Under the pieces are notes generated by a model. The model saw only the letters and a program-made list of their open reading frames with translations. It did no database searches and was not told the origin of the DNA. The translations under genes and the position numbers were made by a program. Positions 37,170 to 46,399 of a DNA stretch of 64,000 nt are shown piece by piece. Each line of letters starts with the position of its first letter. The stretch's first letter is position 1. Source of the DNA: Thiobacillus denitrificans (GTDB taxonomy: Bacteria; Pseudomonadota; Gammaproteobacteria; Burkholderiales; Thiobacillaceae); contig DYIY01000001.1 in the NCBI GenBank assembly GCA_020723405.1, positions 62,001-126,000 of the forward strand, read 5' to 3'.

Positions 37170-37976
37170 ATGTCCGACATCCTGGAAAAAATCCTGGCCA
37201 CCAAGCGGGAGGAGATCGCCGCCGCCCGCAAGTCCGAACCCCTGGAAGCCGTGCGGGAAGCCGCCGAATGGATGCCCCCCGCCCGGGACTTCGTGGGTGC
37301 CATCGAGCAACGCATCCGGGCCGGACAGGCCGGCGTCATCGCCGAGATCAAGAAGGCCAGCCCCAGCAAGGGGGTGATCCGCCCGGACTTCCGCCCCGCC
37401 GAGATCGCCGCCAGTTACGCCGCCGGAGGCGCCGCCTGCCTGTCGGTGCTCACCGACCGGGACTACTTCCAGGGCAGCCCGGAGTATCTCCAGGCGGCCC
37501 GGGACGCCTGCGACCTGCCGGTGCTGCGCAAGGACTTCATCATCGACCCCTACCAGGTCTACGAAGCCCGGGCCATGGGCGCCGACTGCATCCTGCTCAT
37601 CGTGGCCGCCCTGGAAGCGGCGGCCATGGTCGACCTGGAAGCCCTGGCCCGGGAACTGGGCATGGCGGTGCTGGTGGAAAGCCACGACGCCGACGAACTG
37701 GAAAGCGCCCTCACCCTGCGCACCCCCCTCATGGGCATCAACAACCGCAACCTGCGCACCTTCGAGACCCGCCTGGCCACCACCCTGGACCTGCTGCCGC
37801 GCATCCGCTCCGACGCCACGCCGCGCATCCCGGTCACCGAAAGCGGCATCCTGGGCCCGGCCGACGTGGCCCTCATGCAGGCCAACCAGGTGAACGCCTT
37901 CCTGGTGGGCGAGGCCTTCATGCGGGCCCCGGACCCGGGCGCGGAACTCGCCCGCCTGTTCGCCGGTCCCCGCTAG
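37170..37976 (+). CDS. trpC: indole-3-glycerol phosphate synthase
   Basis: 268 aa. Closes the indole ring in tryptophan synthesis. [16 protein letters not shown] is the typical N-terminus. [14 protein letters not shown] holds the catalytic lysine and the substrate loop. [46 protein letters not shown] and VTESGI follow in order. No trpD or trpE is nearby within the window. Confidence 0.97.
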   Translation: MSDILEKILATKREEIAAARKSEPLEAVREAAEWMPPARDFVGAIEQRIRAGQAGVIAEIKKASPSKGVIRPDFRPAEIAASYAAGGAACLSVLTDRDYFQGSPEYLQAARDACDLPVLRKDFIIDPYQVYEARAMGADCILLIVAALEAAAMVDLEALARELGMAVLVESHDADELESALTLRTPLMGINNRNLRTFETRLATTLDLLPRIRSDATPRIPVTESGILGPADVALMQANQVNAFLVGEAFMRAPDPGAELARLFAGPR

Positions 37977-38005
37977 CGATCCCGTCAGGAAAGACCCCAG
38001 CCCCC

Positions 38006-39298
38006 ATGCACAAACGCACCTGGATCCTCGCTGCCGCCGTCGTCCTCCTGGCCGGCGGCGGTCTCCTGGCCTGGCACCCCTGGCAGGCCCGGGAGACCGG
38101 CCCCCAATATCGCCTGGCCAAGCTTGAGCGGGGCCCCCTGTCCGCCGCCGTCACCGCCAGCGGCAGTCTGTCGGCCCTGGTCACCGTCCAGGTGGGCTCC
38201 CAGGTGTCGGGCCAGATCCAGGACATCCGGGTGGATTTCAACAGCGAGGTGAAGGCCGGCCAGGTCATCGCCCGTCTGGACCCGGCCACCTTCGAGTCCC
38301 GGGTCAACCAGGCGGAAGCCGACCTGAAGGCCGCCGAGAGCGCCACGGAAGTCTCACGGGGCAGCCTGGTGGTGCGCCAGGCGGAAGCCGGCAAGGCGAA
38401 GATCGCCCTGGACGACAGCCTGCGCAACCTGGAGCGCAAGCGGGCCCTGGTGCAGCAGGCCTTCATTTCCGCCGCCGAACTGGACACCGCCCAGGCCGGC
38501 GTGGACACCGCCCGGGAACAGGTGCGCCTGGCCCAGGCCGACGTGGCCGTGGCCCAGGCCCAGGTGGCCAGCGCCCAGGCCCAGGTGGCCCAGCGCCAGG
38601 CCGCCCTGCGCCAGGCCCGGCTGGAACTGGAGCGGACGGTGATCCGCTCGCCGGTGGACGGGGTGGTCATCAGCCGCAACGTGGACGTGGGCCAGACCGT
38701 GGCCGCCTCCCTGCAGGCCCCGGTGCTGTTCACCATCGCCCGGGACCTGCGCCGGATGGAAGTGAACGTGGCCGTGGACGAAGCCGACGTGGGCCGGGTC
38801 GGCGCCGGCCAGAAGCTGCGCTTCAGCGTGGACGCCTTCCCCGGCGAACGCTTCCAGGGCCAGGTCACCCAGATCCGCAAGGCGCCCCAGACCAGCAACA
38901 ACGTGGTCACCTACAGCGTCATGGCCCGGGTGGACAACCCGGAACTGAAACTCCTGCCGGGCATGACCGCCAGCGCCCGCATCCTCACCGAGGAGCGTCA
39001 GGACGTCCTCAAGCTGCCCAACGAAGCCCTGCGCTTCCGCCCCGTCCAGGCCGACGGCACCCCCGTCAAGCTGGAAGTGCGCAACCGGGAGGAAGGCCCG
39101 GGCATCCCCGGCCGCATCTGGGTCCTCAAGGAAGGCAAACCCGAGCCGGTCAACGTGCGCCTGGGCGTGAGCGACGGCAAGGCCACGGAAATGCTCAGGG
39201 GCGAGCTGACAGCCGGCCAGGAAATCATCCTGGGCGTGGAGGAAAGCAGCCTCAACAAGGCCGCCAAGCCCGCCAGGCCCTTCGGCGGAGGGATGTAA
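38006..39298 (+). CDS. MacA-like periplasmic adaptor of an ABC exporter
   Basis: 430 aa. An N-terminal membrane anchor (about residues 5-24) is followed by lipoyl half-domains (TVQVGSQVSGQIQDIRVDFN and later RSPVDGVVISRNVDVGQTV). Between them is a long Ala/Gln-rich alpha-hairpin (repeated AQAQVA units). The beta-barrel and membrane-proximal domain are typical of the HlyD/MacA family. It would link an inner-membrane ABC transporter to an outer-membrane channel. The next two genes encode a MacB-type ATPase and permease, but no TolC homologue is present here. Confidence 0.9.
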   Translation: MHKRTWILAAAVVLLAGGGLLAWHPWQARETGPQYRLAKLERGPLSAAVTASGSLSALVTVQVGSQVSGQIQDIRVDFNSEVKAGQVIARLDPATFESRVNQAEADLKAAESATEVSRGSLVVRQAEAGKAKIALDDSLRNLERKRALVQQAFISAAELDTAQAGVDTAREQVRLAQADVAVAQAQVASAQAQVAQRQAALRQARLELERTVIRSPVDGVVISRNVDVGQTVAASLQAPVLFTIARDLRRMEVNVAVDEADVGRVGAGQKLRFSVDAFPGERFQGQVTQIRKAPQTSNNVVTYSVMARVDNPELKLLPGMTASARILTEERQDVLKLPNEALRFRPVQADGTPVKLEVRNREEGPGIPGRIWVLKEGKPEPVNVRLGVSDGKATEMLRGELTAGQEIILGVEESSLNKAAKPARPFGGGM

Positions 39299-39300
39299 AG

Positions 39301-39467
39301 GCGGTGAGGAGTAAAGGCGGTGAGGGGTGAGGAGTAAATCCCCCATCCGCCCCCTCCTCACTCCTCACTCCTCACTCCTCACTCCTCACTCCTCACCCCT
39401 CACCCCTCACCCCTCACCCCTCACCCCTCACCCCTCACCCCTCACTCCTCACTCCTCACTCCTCACC
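39301..39467. repeat. heptamer array element, TCACTCC family copy 2, with 16 tandem units
   Basis: The purine arm 39301-39335 (GGTGAGGAGTAAAGGCGGTG and on) is followed by 16 uninterrupted 7-base units from 39354 to 39465: six CTCCTCA, seven CCCCTCA, three CTCCTCA. The array ends 6 bases before the ATG of the ATPase gene and replaces any visible ribosome binding site. Seven-base units can expand or contract by slippage. In the mRNA the unit resembles the anti-Shine-Dalgarno sequence. Confidence 0.95.
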
Positions 39468-39471
39468 AACC

Positions 39472-40194
39472 ATGCCGCTCATCCAGACCACCGACCTGGC
39501 CCGCAGCTACCGCATCGGCGACATCACCGTGCCGGCCTTGCGGGGGGTGAGCCTGGCCATCGAACGGGGGGAATTCGTGGCGGTGATGGGGCCGTCGGGC
39601 TCGGGCAAGTCCACTTTCATGAACCTGCTGGGCTGCCTGGACGTGCCCAGCTCCGGGAGCTACAAGCTGGACGGCGAGGAGATCGCCGGCCTGGACCCGG
39701 ACCGCCAGGCCCGCATCCGCAACCAGCGGATCGGCTTCGTCTTCCAGAATTTCAACCTGCTGCCCCGGGCCTCGGCTTTGGAAAACGTGGAACTGCCCCT
39801 GCTCTACGCCCGGGTGCCCGCCGGCGAGCGCCATCACCGGGCCCGGGAGAAACTGGCCAAGGTGGGCCTGGCGGATCGGGGCCACCACCGGCCCATGCAG
39901 TTGTCAGGTGGCCAGCAGCAGCGGGTGGCCGTGGCCCGGGCCCTGGTCAACGACCCGCCCCTGATCCTGGCCGACGAACCCACCGGCGCACTGGACACCC
40001 GCACCAGCCTGGAGCTCATGGCCCTGTTCCAGGAACTGAACGGCGCCGGCATCACCCTGGTGCTGGTGACCCACGAGCCGGACATCGCCGCCTTCGCCAA
40101 GCGGGTGCTGCTGTTCCGCGACGGCAAACTGGTGGAGGACCGGCGGGTGGCGCAGCCCCACCGGGCGGCGGACATGCTGGGACAGGCGGCATGA
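39472..40194 (+). CDS. MacB-type ABC transporter ATP-binding protein
   Basis: 240 aa. Walker [17 protein letters not shown]-loop VFQNFNLLP, signature [15 protein letters not shown], Walker [13 protein letters not shown] and the switch His in LVTHEPD are all present. This is the LolD/MacB ATPase subfamily, here as a separate subunit and not fused to the permease. The start ATG 39472 follows the heptamer array directly with no clear Shine-Dalgarno. The stop overlaps the permease start (ATGA). Confidence 0.95.
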   Translation: MPLIQTTDLARSYRIGDITVPALRGVSLAIERGEFVAVMGPSGSGKSTFMNLLGCLDVPSSGSYKLDGEEIAGLDPDRQARIRNQRIGFVFQNFNLLPRASALENVELPLLYARVPAGERHHRAREKLAKVGLADRGHHRPMQLSGGQQQRVAVARALVNDPPLILADEPTGALDTRTSLELMALFQELNGAGITLVLVTHEPDIAAFAKRVLLFRDGKLVEDRRVAQPHRAADMLGQAA

Positions 40195-41423
40195 ACCTGG
40201 CGGATACCGGCCGTTCGGCCCTGCGCAGCCTGCGGGCCAACAAGATGCGCAGCGCCCTCACCGCCCTGGGCATCATCATCGGCGTGGCGGCGGTGATCAC
40301 CATGCTGGCGGTGGGCGAAGGGGCCCGCCTGAAGGTGGCGGAGCAACTGAAAAGCCTGGGCTCCAACCTGATGATCGTGCTGCCCGGCACGGTGACCAGC
40401 AGCGGCGTGCGGCTGTCCACCGGCAGCCGCAACACCCTCACCGAGAACGATGCCGCCGCCATCCGCGACGAGCTGGGGGGGGTGGTGGCCTCGGCCCCGG
40501 CCCTGCGCGGCACGGGCCAGGTGGTGAACGGCAACCTGAACTGGTCCACGGTGATCATGGGCGTCTCCCCGGACTACCTGGCGGCCCGGGAATGGGCCGT
40601 GGCCCGGGGCCGGGCCATCGACGAGAACGACTTCCGCTCCTCGGCCAAGGTGGCCCTGGTGGGCCAGACCGTGGCCCAGATGCTGTTCGGCGGCACCGAC
40701 CCCACGGGCCAGACCATCCGGGTCAAGTACGTGCCCTTCACCATCGTCGGCCTGCTGGAGGCCAAGGGCCAGAGCTACACGGGCCAGGACCAGGACGACG
40801 TGGTGCTGATCCCCCTGGGCACGGCCCGGGGCCGCATCCTGGGCCAGGCCCAGGGCCGGCTGCGCAGCGTGGGCCACATCAGCGTGAAGATGGCGGACGG
40901 CAGCGACATGAAGCAGGCGGAATCCCAGGTGCGGGAACTGTTGCGCCAACGCCACCGCCTGCAACCGGACCAGGACGACGACTTCAACATCCGCAACCTG
41001 TCGGAAGTGGTGGAAGCGGAGCAGGCGGCTTCCCAGGTGCTGTCCTCCCTGCTGGCGGCGGTGGCCTCCGTCTCCCTGCTGGTGGGGGGCATCGGCATCA
41101 TGAACATCATGCTGGTGTCGGTCACCGAGCGGACCCGGGAGATCGGCATCCGCCTGGCAGTCGGTGCCCGGCAGCGGGACATCCTCACCCAGTTCCTCAC
41201 CGAGGCGGTGATCCTCTCCCTGGTGGGGGCCCTGGCGGGCATCGCCCTGGGGGTGGGGGGCACCTGGGCCCTGGAACGGTTCGCCGGTTGGGAAGTGGTG
41301 CTGCAAAGCCACGCCATCCTCCTGTCAGTGGCGTCGGCCAGCATAGTCGGCGTATTCTTCGGCTGGTATCCGGCGCGCAAGGCATCCCGCCTGGCGCCCA
41401 TCGAAGCCCTGCGTTACGAGTAG
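40191..41423 (+). CDS. MacB/FtsX-type ABC transporter permease
   Basis: 410 aa from the ATG at 40191. The N-terminal transmembrane helix (about 20-42, [20 protein letters not shown]) precedes a large periplasmic MacB_PCD domain (about 45-270). Three C-terminal helices form the FtsX domain ([20 protein letters not shown] and [18 protein letters not shown] are its signatures). Works with the preceding ATPase and the MacA-like adaptor to export an unknown substrate by a mechanotransmission mechanism. Confidence 0.94.
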   Translation: MNLADTGRSALRSLRANKMRSALTALGIIIGVAAVITMLAVGEGARLKVAEQLKSLGSNLMIVLPGTVTSSGVRLSTGSRNTLTENDAAAIRDELGGVVASAPALRGTGQVVNGNLNWSTVIMGVSPDYLAAREWAVARGRAIDENDFRSSAKVALVGQTVAQMLFGGTDPTGQTIRVKYVPFTIVGLLEAKGQSYTGQDQDDVVLIPLGTARGRILGQAQGRLRSVGHISVKMADGSDMKQAESQVRELLRQRHRLQPDQDDDFNIRNLSEVVEAEQAASQVLSSLLAAVASVSLLVGGIGIMNIMLVSVTERTREIGIRLAVGARQRDILTQFLTEAVILSLVGALAGIALGVGGTWALERFAGWEVVLQSHAILLSVASASIVGVFFGWYPARKASRLAPIEALRYE

Positions 41424-41429
41424 TCTTTC

Positions 41430-42149
41430 ATGCTTTCATCCTCACGGACCCGCGCCATCGCCGCTGCCTGTCTCCTCGGCCTGGGCTCATCCTCGGCCGC
41501 CTGGCCCCAGGCCGGCCAGAACGGCACGCCCCCGCCGGCTGCCATGGTCCCGCCCCCCCCGCCCAGCCTGTCGGATCTGGGCAAGTCCCTGCGCGGCTAT
41601 TTCACCGACGAGGAACTGGACATCCTCTTCCAGTACATGCGCGACTCCTTCATCGCCACCTTCAAGGGGGAGGAGGTGACCCTGCCGGCGGATCTGGCCT
41701 TCAAGCTGGAAATCCTCCTGGCGCGCATGAAGAAGGAGGGGGGGCATTATATGGACAACCTGATCCAGCGCCTGGAAAAGGATTTGCAGCGGACCCTGAA
41801 GGAAAAGCTCACGCCGCCGGACACCTCGGTGTCACCCTACTCCCCCCCTGCCCTCCTTCCCCCGGTCCCGGCCCAGCCCCCGCTCCCGGTCCAACCGGCC
41901 CCAGATCCCCAGCCTGGCGCCCGCTATCTGCCGACAGGCTTTCCCCAGCCCGCCTTCCAGATGCCGGCCACCTACAACCCGCCAGGCTGGCTGCCAATCA
42001 CCGGCTCCGCCGTGGTGAGCTACACGCCACCCGCCCTCCAGCCCCTGTCCTTCCAGCAGCAGAGCCCGGCCCCCCAGGGCCTGAAACTGCCGGCCCTGCC
42101 CTTCCTGCCCTTCCTGTTCCAGCCAGCCGGGTTGACTCCCGACCCCTGA
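41430..42149 (+). CDS. exported proline-rich protein of unknown function
   Basis: 239 aa, 6 bp after the permease gene. Residues 1-24 are a signal peptide (RAIAAACLLGLGSSSAAW). A Pro-rich stretch (about 34-46) leads to a helical domain (about 47-130: LGKSLRGYFTDEELDILFQY, then KLEILLARMKKEGGHYMDNL). The last 110 residues are Pro/Gln/Leu-rich and probably disordered. I recognise no family. Tight spacing suggests it is made with the exporter; it could be a substrate or accessory. It is convergent with the DAHL gene. Confidence 0.65.
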   Translation: MLSSSRTRAIAAACLLGLGSSSAAWPQAGQNGTPPPAAMVPPPPPSLSDLGKSLRGYFTDEELDILFQYMRDSFIATFKGEEVTLPADLAFKLEILLARMKKEGGHYMDNLIQRLEKDLQRTLKEKLTPPDTSVSPYSPPALLPPVPAQPPLPVQPAPDPQPGARYLPTGFPQPAFQMPATYNPPGWLPITGSAVVSYTPPALQPLSFQQQSPAPQGLKLPALPFLPFLFQPAGLTPDP

Positions 42150-42158
42150 TACCGGGGT

Positions 42159-44735
42159 TCAGGTAGCCTGGCTGGTTCCGGCCGCCAGCCAGTTCAAGCT
42201 GGACAGGGCATGATGGGCCGCCTCGAATTCCCCGGCGGCCATGGGTTTGGCGAACAGGAAGCCCTGGGCGATGAAGCCCTGGTCGCCGGCCAGTTGGCTC
42301 AAGGTCTTGAACTGCAAGTCCGTCTCCACCCCTTCTGCCACCACTTCCAGGCGCAGGCTCCGGGCCAGGCTCAAGACCGCCTGGGCCACGGCGGTGTCGT
42401 CCGCCTCCCGGCCCAGGCCGTTGACGAAGGACTTGTCGATCTTCAGCACGTCCACCTGGAAGCGTTTGAGGTAGGCCAGGGAGGAATAGCCGGTGCCAAA
42501 GTCGTCGATGGCCAGCCGGCAGCCCAGGCCTTTGAGGGCCTGGAGCACGGCCTGGCCCCGGGCCACGTCCTCCATGACCACCGATTCGGTGATCTCCAGT
42601 TCCAGAGCGGAGCCCGGCAGGCCCCAGCGGTGCAGGGCATAGGCCACCTTGTCGAGGAGGCCGTCGTCGCGGAACTGGGCGGCGGACAGGTTCACCGCCA
42701 CCCGCAGGCCGGGGTCCAGGCTCTGGCGCCATTGGGCCGCCTGCCGGCAGGCCTCGCTCAAGGCGAAATCGCCCAGTTCGGTGATGAGGCCACATTTTTC
42801 CGCCACCGGGATGAAGCGCGCGGGAGGCACCGAGCCCAGATCCGGCGAAGTCCAGCGCATCAGGGCTTCCAGGGCCACCACCCCTTCCCCCGGGGCGATC
42901 TGGGGCTGGTAGTGGAGGGCCAGTTCACCGGCCGCCAGGGCATGGCGCAATCCGGCTTCGATGCGCAGGCTTTCGGCCACCCCGGCGGCCATGTCGCCGG
43001 TGAAGAATTGGTAGTTGTTGCGGCCCCGCTCCTTGGCCCGGTACATGGCCACGTCGGCGTTCTTCAACAGTTCTTCGGGGGTCTCCCCATCGTTGGGGTA
43101 GAAGGTGATGCCCAGGCTCGCGCTGCTGGTCACGTCGTAGCCCATGACCCGGGCAGGCCGGGACAGGGCGCCGATGATCAGTTGGGCGATGCGGGCCATC
43201 TCCTGGGGACCCCGGGCGTCCATCAGGACCAGGGCGAATTCGTCCCCCCCCAGGCGGGCCACGGTATCGGATTCGCGCACGCAGGCCTGGAGCCGCTCGG
43301 CCATGGCCACCAGCAATTCGTCCCCGGCGGCGTGGCCCAGGGTGTCGTTGACGGTCTTGAAATTGTCCAGGTCGGCAAAGATCAGGGCCAGGTGCTCCTT
43401 TTCCCGCCGGCTCTGGGCCAGGGCCTGGCGCAGCCGGTCATGGAACAGCACCCGGTTGGGCAGACCGGTCAAGGTGTCGTAGTAGGCCAGGTTGGCCAGC
43501 CGTTCCCGGGTCTGCACCAGTTCCGAGATGTCCGAGGCGATGCCCACGTACAACTCTTCCTCCCCCTGGCCGGAACCGGCGTCGGACCTAGCATGGACGG
43601 CATCGATGTTGGTCCATTGCACGTAGTGCTCGCCGCTTTTGCGGCGATTCCACAACTCGCCCTGCCAGCGGCCGGTGCTGACCAGGCTGTCCCACAGGGC
43701 CTGGTAGAAGGCGGGCTCCTGGCGGCCGGATTTGAGCAATCGGGGGTTCTGGCCCAGCAATTCCGCCTCGCTGTACCCGGTCATCCGGCAGTAGGCCGGG
43801 TTTGCCCGCAGGATCAGGCCCTGCCGGTCGGTGACCACGATGCCCTGCTGACTGTTCTCGAACACCGTGCCGGCCAGGGCCAGATCCTTGGCCCGCTGGC
43901 GCAGGCTGTCCAGGTAGCGCACCAGGAGCAGGGCCAGGGCCAGGATCAGGATCAGCACCCCCAGCAGCAGACCGGCCCGGTAATGGCCGGCCCGGGTCTG
44001 GGCAGCGATGAGCATCTGGTAATTGGCCGCCATGAGCCGGGACAGGGCCTCCAATCCGCCCCCGTTGGCCAGGCTGCGCAGGTCGTCCTCCAGGGCCGGA
44101 CTGTTCTGGTGGATGATCTCGCTGTGCCGGCTGAGGCGGCCGAATTCCAGCCGCTGGGACTGGGGCAGCAGGGCTGCCAGGGGGCGCAGAAGATCCAGGA
44201 CCGCTTCCACCGTCCGGCCCGCCTCCCGGCTTTCCCCCAGAGCCTGGAGGAACAGGGCGTTGTTGAGGGCCATGAGCTCGTGATGCAGGGCCTGGCCTTC
44301 CGGGGTGAGGGGCAAGGCGCGCATGAAGGCCTGGGCATCGGTCTGGAAATAGCGCAGGGAATTGCGCACCAGCGCGTTGCGCAACTTGAAGTCCTCCCAG
44401 CGCATCTCCCTGCCCTTGACCGCCAACTGGTACTGGGCCAGGGGAGGCACCAGATCCGGCAGCCCGGCCACGCCACCGGCCACACTGGCCTGCTGGGCGC
44501 GGATGCTGTCCAGCCAGGCGTTGGCCTCGTCGTAGTTGCCGGTCACGCCGTGGCGCAGACGGATGACCAGTTCCCGGAACCGGCTTTCAGCGGCTTGCAG
44601 GCTCTCCAGCCGGGCCCGCAGGGTTTCCTGGCGATCCAGGTTGCCGAGCACGGCGGGCAGCAGCAGGGCCACCCCCACCAGGGCAGCCACGACGGCCAGA
44701 AGCACCGCAGTGCGGGAGCGCCTCTGCCGGATCAT
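42159..44735 (-). CDS. DAHL-PAS-GGDEF-EAL transmembrane signalling protein
   Basis: 858 aa. Helix 1 (about 12-30) and helix 2 (about 250-270) bracket an all-helical periplasmic domain with RHGVTGNYDEANAW and LRNALVRNSLRYF, matching the DAHL (double all-helical ligand-binding) type. PAS (about 290-410) has VTDRQGLILRANPAYCRMTG. GGDEF is intact at 496-500 (RLGGDEFALVLM). EAL is intact with E623-A-L (ALEALMRW), NLSAAQF, LEITES, DDFGTGYSS and LKIDKSF. It starts with an ATGA overlap at the end of the di-haem peroxidase gene, so the two are co-translated. Confidence 0.9.
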   Translation of the reverse strand: MIRQRRSRTAVLLAVVAALVGVALLLPAVLGNLDRQETLRARLESLQAAESRFRELVIRLRHGVTGNYDEANAWLDSIRAQQASVAGGVAGLPDLVPPLAQYQLAVKGREMRWEDFKLRNALVRNSLRYFQTDAQAFMRALPLTPEGQALHHELMALNNALFLQALGESREAGRTVEAVLDLLRPLAALLPQSQRLEFGRLSRHSEIIHQNSPALEDDLRSLANGGGLEALSRLMAANYQMLIAAQTRAGHYRAGLLLGVLILILALALLLVRYLDSLRQRAKDLALAGTVFENSQQGIVVTDRQGLILRANPAYCRMTGYSEAELLGQNPRLLKSGRQEPAFYQALWDSLVSTGRWQGELWNRRKSGEHYVQWTNIDAVHARSDAGSGQGEEELYVGIASDISELVQTRERLANLAYYDTLTGLPNRVLFHDRLRQALAQSRREKEHLALIFADLDNFKTVNDTLGHAAGDELLVAMAERLQACVRESDTVARLGGDEFALVLMDARGPQEMARIAQLIIGALSRPARVMGYDVTSSASLGITFYPNDGETPEELLKNADVAMYRAKERGRNNYQFFTGDMAAGVAESLRIEAGLRHALAAGELALHYQPQIAPGEGVVALEALMRWTSPDLGSVPPARFIPVAEKCGLITELGDFALSEACRQAAQWRQSLDPGLRVAVNLSAAQFRDDGLLDKVAYALHRWGLPGSALELEITESVVMEDVARGQAVLQALKGLGCRLAIDDFGTGYSSLAYLKRFQVDVLKIDKSFVNGLGREADDTAVAQAVLSLARSLRLEVVAEGVETDLQFKTLSQLAGDQGFIAQGFLFAKPMAAGEFEAAHHALSSLNWLAAGTSQAT

Positions 44736-45748
44736 GGCGCGATCAGGGGCAGACGGCCGTTCTGGGCGCGCAGGAATGCCACCAGCGCCCAGCGCTCTTC
44801 CTCGGCCAGGCGGACACCCAACTGGTTGCGGGCCATCACGTCCACCGCCTTGTCCAGGGTGGCGATGCTGCCATCGTGGAAATAAGGGGCGGTGCGCGCC
44901 ACGTTGCGCAGGGTGGGCACCTTGAAGACGTGCCGGTCTTCTTCCCGGCCGGTGACGTTGAAACGGCCCAGGTCGCTCTTCTGCAGGGCGCCGCCCCGCT
45001 CGGCGAAATAGTTGCCCATGACCCCCAGGGTGGCGTACATGTTGCCGCCCATGTTCACCCCCTGGTGACAGGCCACGCAGCCCAGGTTGCGGAACAGGTC
45101 CCAGCCGCGCAGGGCATCCGCTGCCAGGGCATTCGCGTCCCCCCGAAGATAGCGGTCGAAGGGGGAATCGGGGGTGATGAGGCTGCGCTCGAACTCGGCG
45201 ATGGCCCGCTGGATGTGGGCCGGCTGGATGCCGTCAGGCCACAGGGCGGAAAATTCGGCCACGTAGCCAGCATCGCCCCGCAGCTTGGCCATGACCTGGG
45301 CCCAGTCGGTGGCCATCTCGATGGGATTGTGCACGGGGCCCTCGGCCTGCTCTTCCAGGGTGGCGGCCCGGCCATCCCAGAACTGGCGGAAGCTGAAGGC
45401 ACTGTTGAATACCGTGGGACTGTTCAGGGTGCCCATCTGGCCATCCACGCCCATGGCCGTTTCCCGGGCGTCGCCGCCGGCCAGTTCCAAATCGTGGCAG
45501 GAGGCGCAGGCCACCGTATCGTCCCGGGACAGGCGCTTGTCGTGGAACAGGCGGCGGCCCAGCGCTACCAGACGGGGGTCCAGATCCAGCGCGCCGGGGA
45601 TGGGGGTGATGGGCTGGTCGCTGGCCGGTGGGAACAGGGGGGGCGGAAAGGTGGCCGGAGGGGGCGCCGTGGGCCAGACATGGATGGCCACCGCCAAGCC
45701 CAGAACGGTCACCAACCCTCCCAGCAGCAGACCCCGCGTACCGATCAT
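44732..45748 (-). CDS. di-haem cytochrome c peroxidase (CcpA/MauG family)
   Basis: 338 aa from the ATG at 45748, which has GAGG six bases upstream; an ATG 12 bp earlier (45760) lacks a ribosome binding site. An N-terminal hydrophobic segment (LLLGGLVTVLGLAVAIHVW) is a signal or anchor. Two CxxCH haem sites are present: CASCH in the N-terminal domain and CVACH in the C-terminal domain. LGRRLFHDKRLSRD, NSPTVFNSAF and VPTLRNVARTAPYFHDG are family signatures. It reduces hydrogen peroxide in the periplasm with electrons from small cytochromes, or acts on a protein substrate like MauG. It overlaps a c-di-GMP sensor gene. Confidence 0.93.
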   Translation of the reverse strand: MIGTRGLLLGGLVTVLGLAVAIHVWPTAPPPATFPPPLFPPASDQPITPIPGALDLDPRLVALGRRLFHDKRLSRDDTVACASCHDLELAGGDARETAMGVDGQMGTLNSPTVFNSAFSFRQFWDGRAATLEEQAEGPVHNPIEMATDWAQVMAKLRGDAGYVAEFSALWPDGIQPAHIQRAIAEFERSLITPDSPFDRYLRGDANALAADALRGWDLFRNLGCVACHQGVNMGGNMYATLGVMGNYFAERGGALQKSDLGRFNVTGREEDRHVFKVPTLRNVARTAPYFHDGSIATLDKAVDVMARNQLGVRLAEEERWALVAFLRAQNGRLPLIAP

Positions 45749-45858
45749 TCCGAACCTCATGGAGGTGACTATCGGTCAAGCCCATGGTTAACTTTAGGCG
45801 CTCCCCCGATAACCTTGTCCCTCTCCAGGGATTGGGGCCCCTCCGGCCCCCCGTGGAA

Positions 45859-46353
45859 TCAGGGACTGGCCGTCTCCAGGTCGAAGGCGATGGCCTTGAG
45901 CCCCTCCCGGGCGCAGGCCTCGTCCTGTTCGCCGGTGGCCGCCCCCGACACCCCCACGGCGCCGACGATGTTGCCCGCCGCCTCGATGGGAATGCCGCCG
46001 GCAGAGAACACCAGGCCGTCCACCTTGCCCACGGCGAAGGGCTTGGTGAAGCGGTTCTCCATGGTGGACAGGGGGGCGTTGAAGTTCACCGCCGTGAAGG
46101 CCTTCTGCTTGCTGATCTCGATGGTGATCCTGGGTGCCAGGGTGTCGCGCAGGAAGACCATGGGGTCGCCGCTGCGGTCCACCACGGTGACGCCGATCTG
46201 GATGCCTTCCTTGCGGCAGGCGGCGATGGTGGCCTGGGCCAGCTTTTCCGAGGCCTCCAGGGTCAGGCGGGGAATCTTGATGACGGCGGGGATGTCGGCG
46301 TGGGCGGCGAAGGATGCGGCCAGCAGGGCCGGCAGGACGATCAGGCGTTTCAT
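45859..46353 (-). CDS. GlcG/HbpS-like exported protein
   Basis: 164 aa from the ATG at 46353 with GAGGAG six to seven bases before it. Residues 1-19 are a signal peptide (MKRLIVLPALLAASFAAHA). The mature domain has LTLEASEKLAQATIAACRKE, VTVVDRSGDPMVFLRDTLA, SKQKAFTAVNF and GGIPIEAAGNIVGAVGVSG, the GlcG/HbpS fold. Some relatives bind haem or cobalamin; ligand here unknown. It lies 46 bp downstream of the ATPase D gene on the same strand but with its own good ribosome binding site. Confidence 0.88.
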   Translation of the reverse strand: MKRLIVLPALLAASFAAHADIPAVIKIPRLTLEASEKLAQATIAACRKEGIQIGVTVVDRSGDPMVFLRDTLAPRITIEISKQKAFTAVNFNAPLSTMENRFTKPFAVGKVDGLVFSAGGIPIEAAGNIVGAVGVSGAATGEQDEACAREGLKAIAFDLETASP

Positions 46354-46399
46354 GGTCTCTCCTCGTGGGTGGCTGGGCACGCCCCCCCGGGCGGAGAGG

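Noticed and set aside
39354-39465. CRISPR-like appearance of the tandem array
   Set aside because: The units are 7 bases with no spacers and no cas genes; it is a simple tandem repeat.
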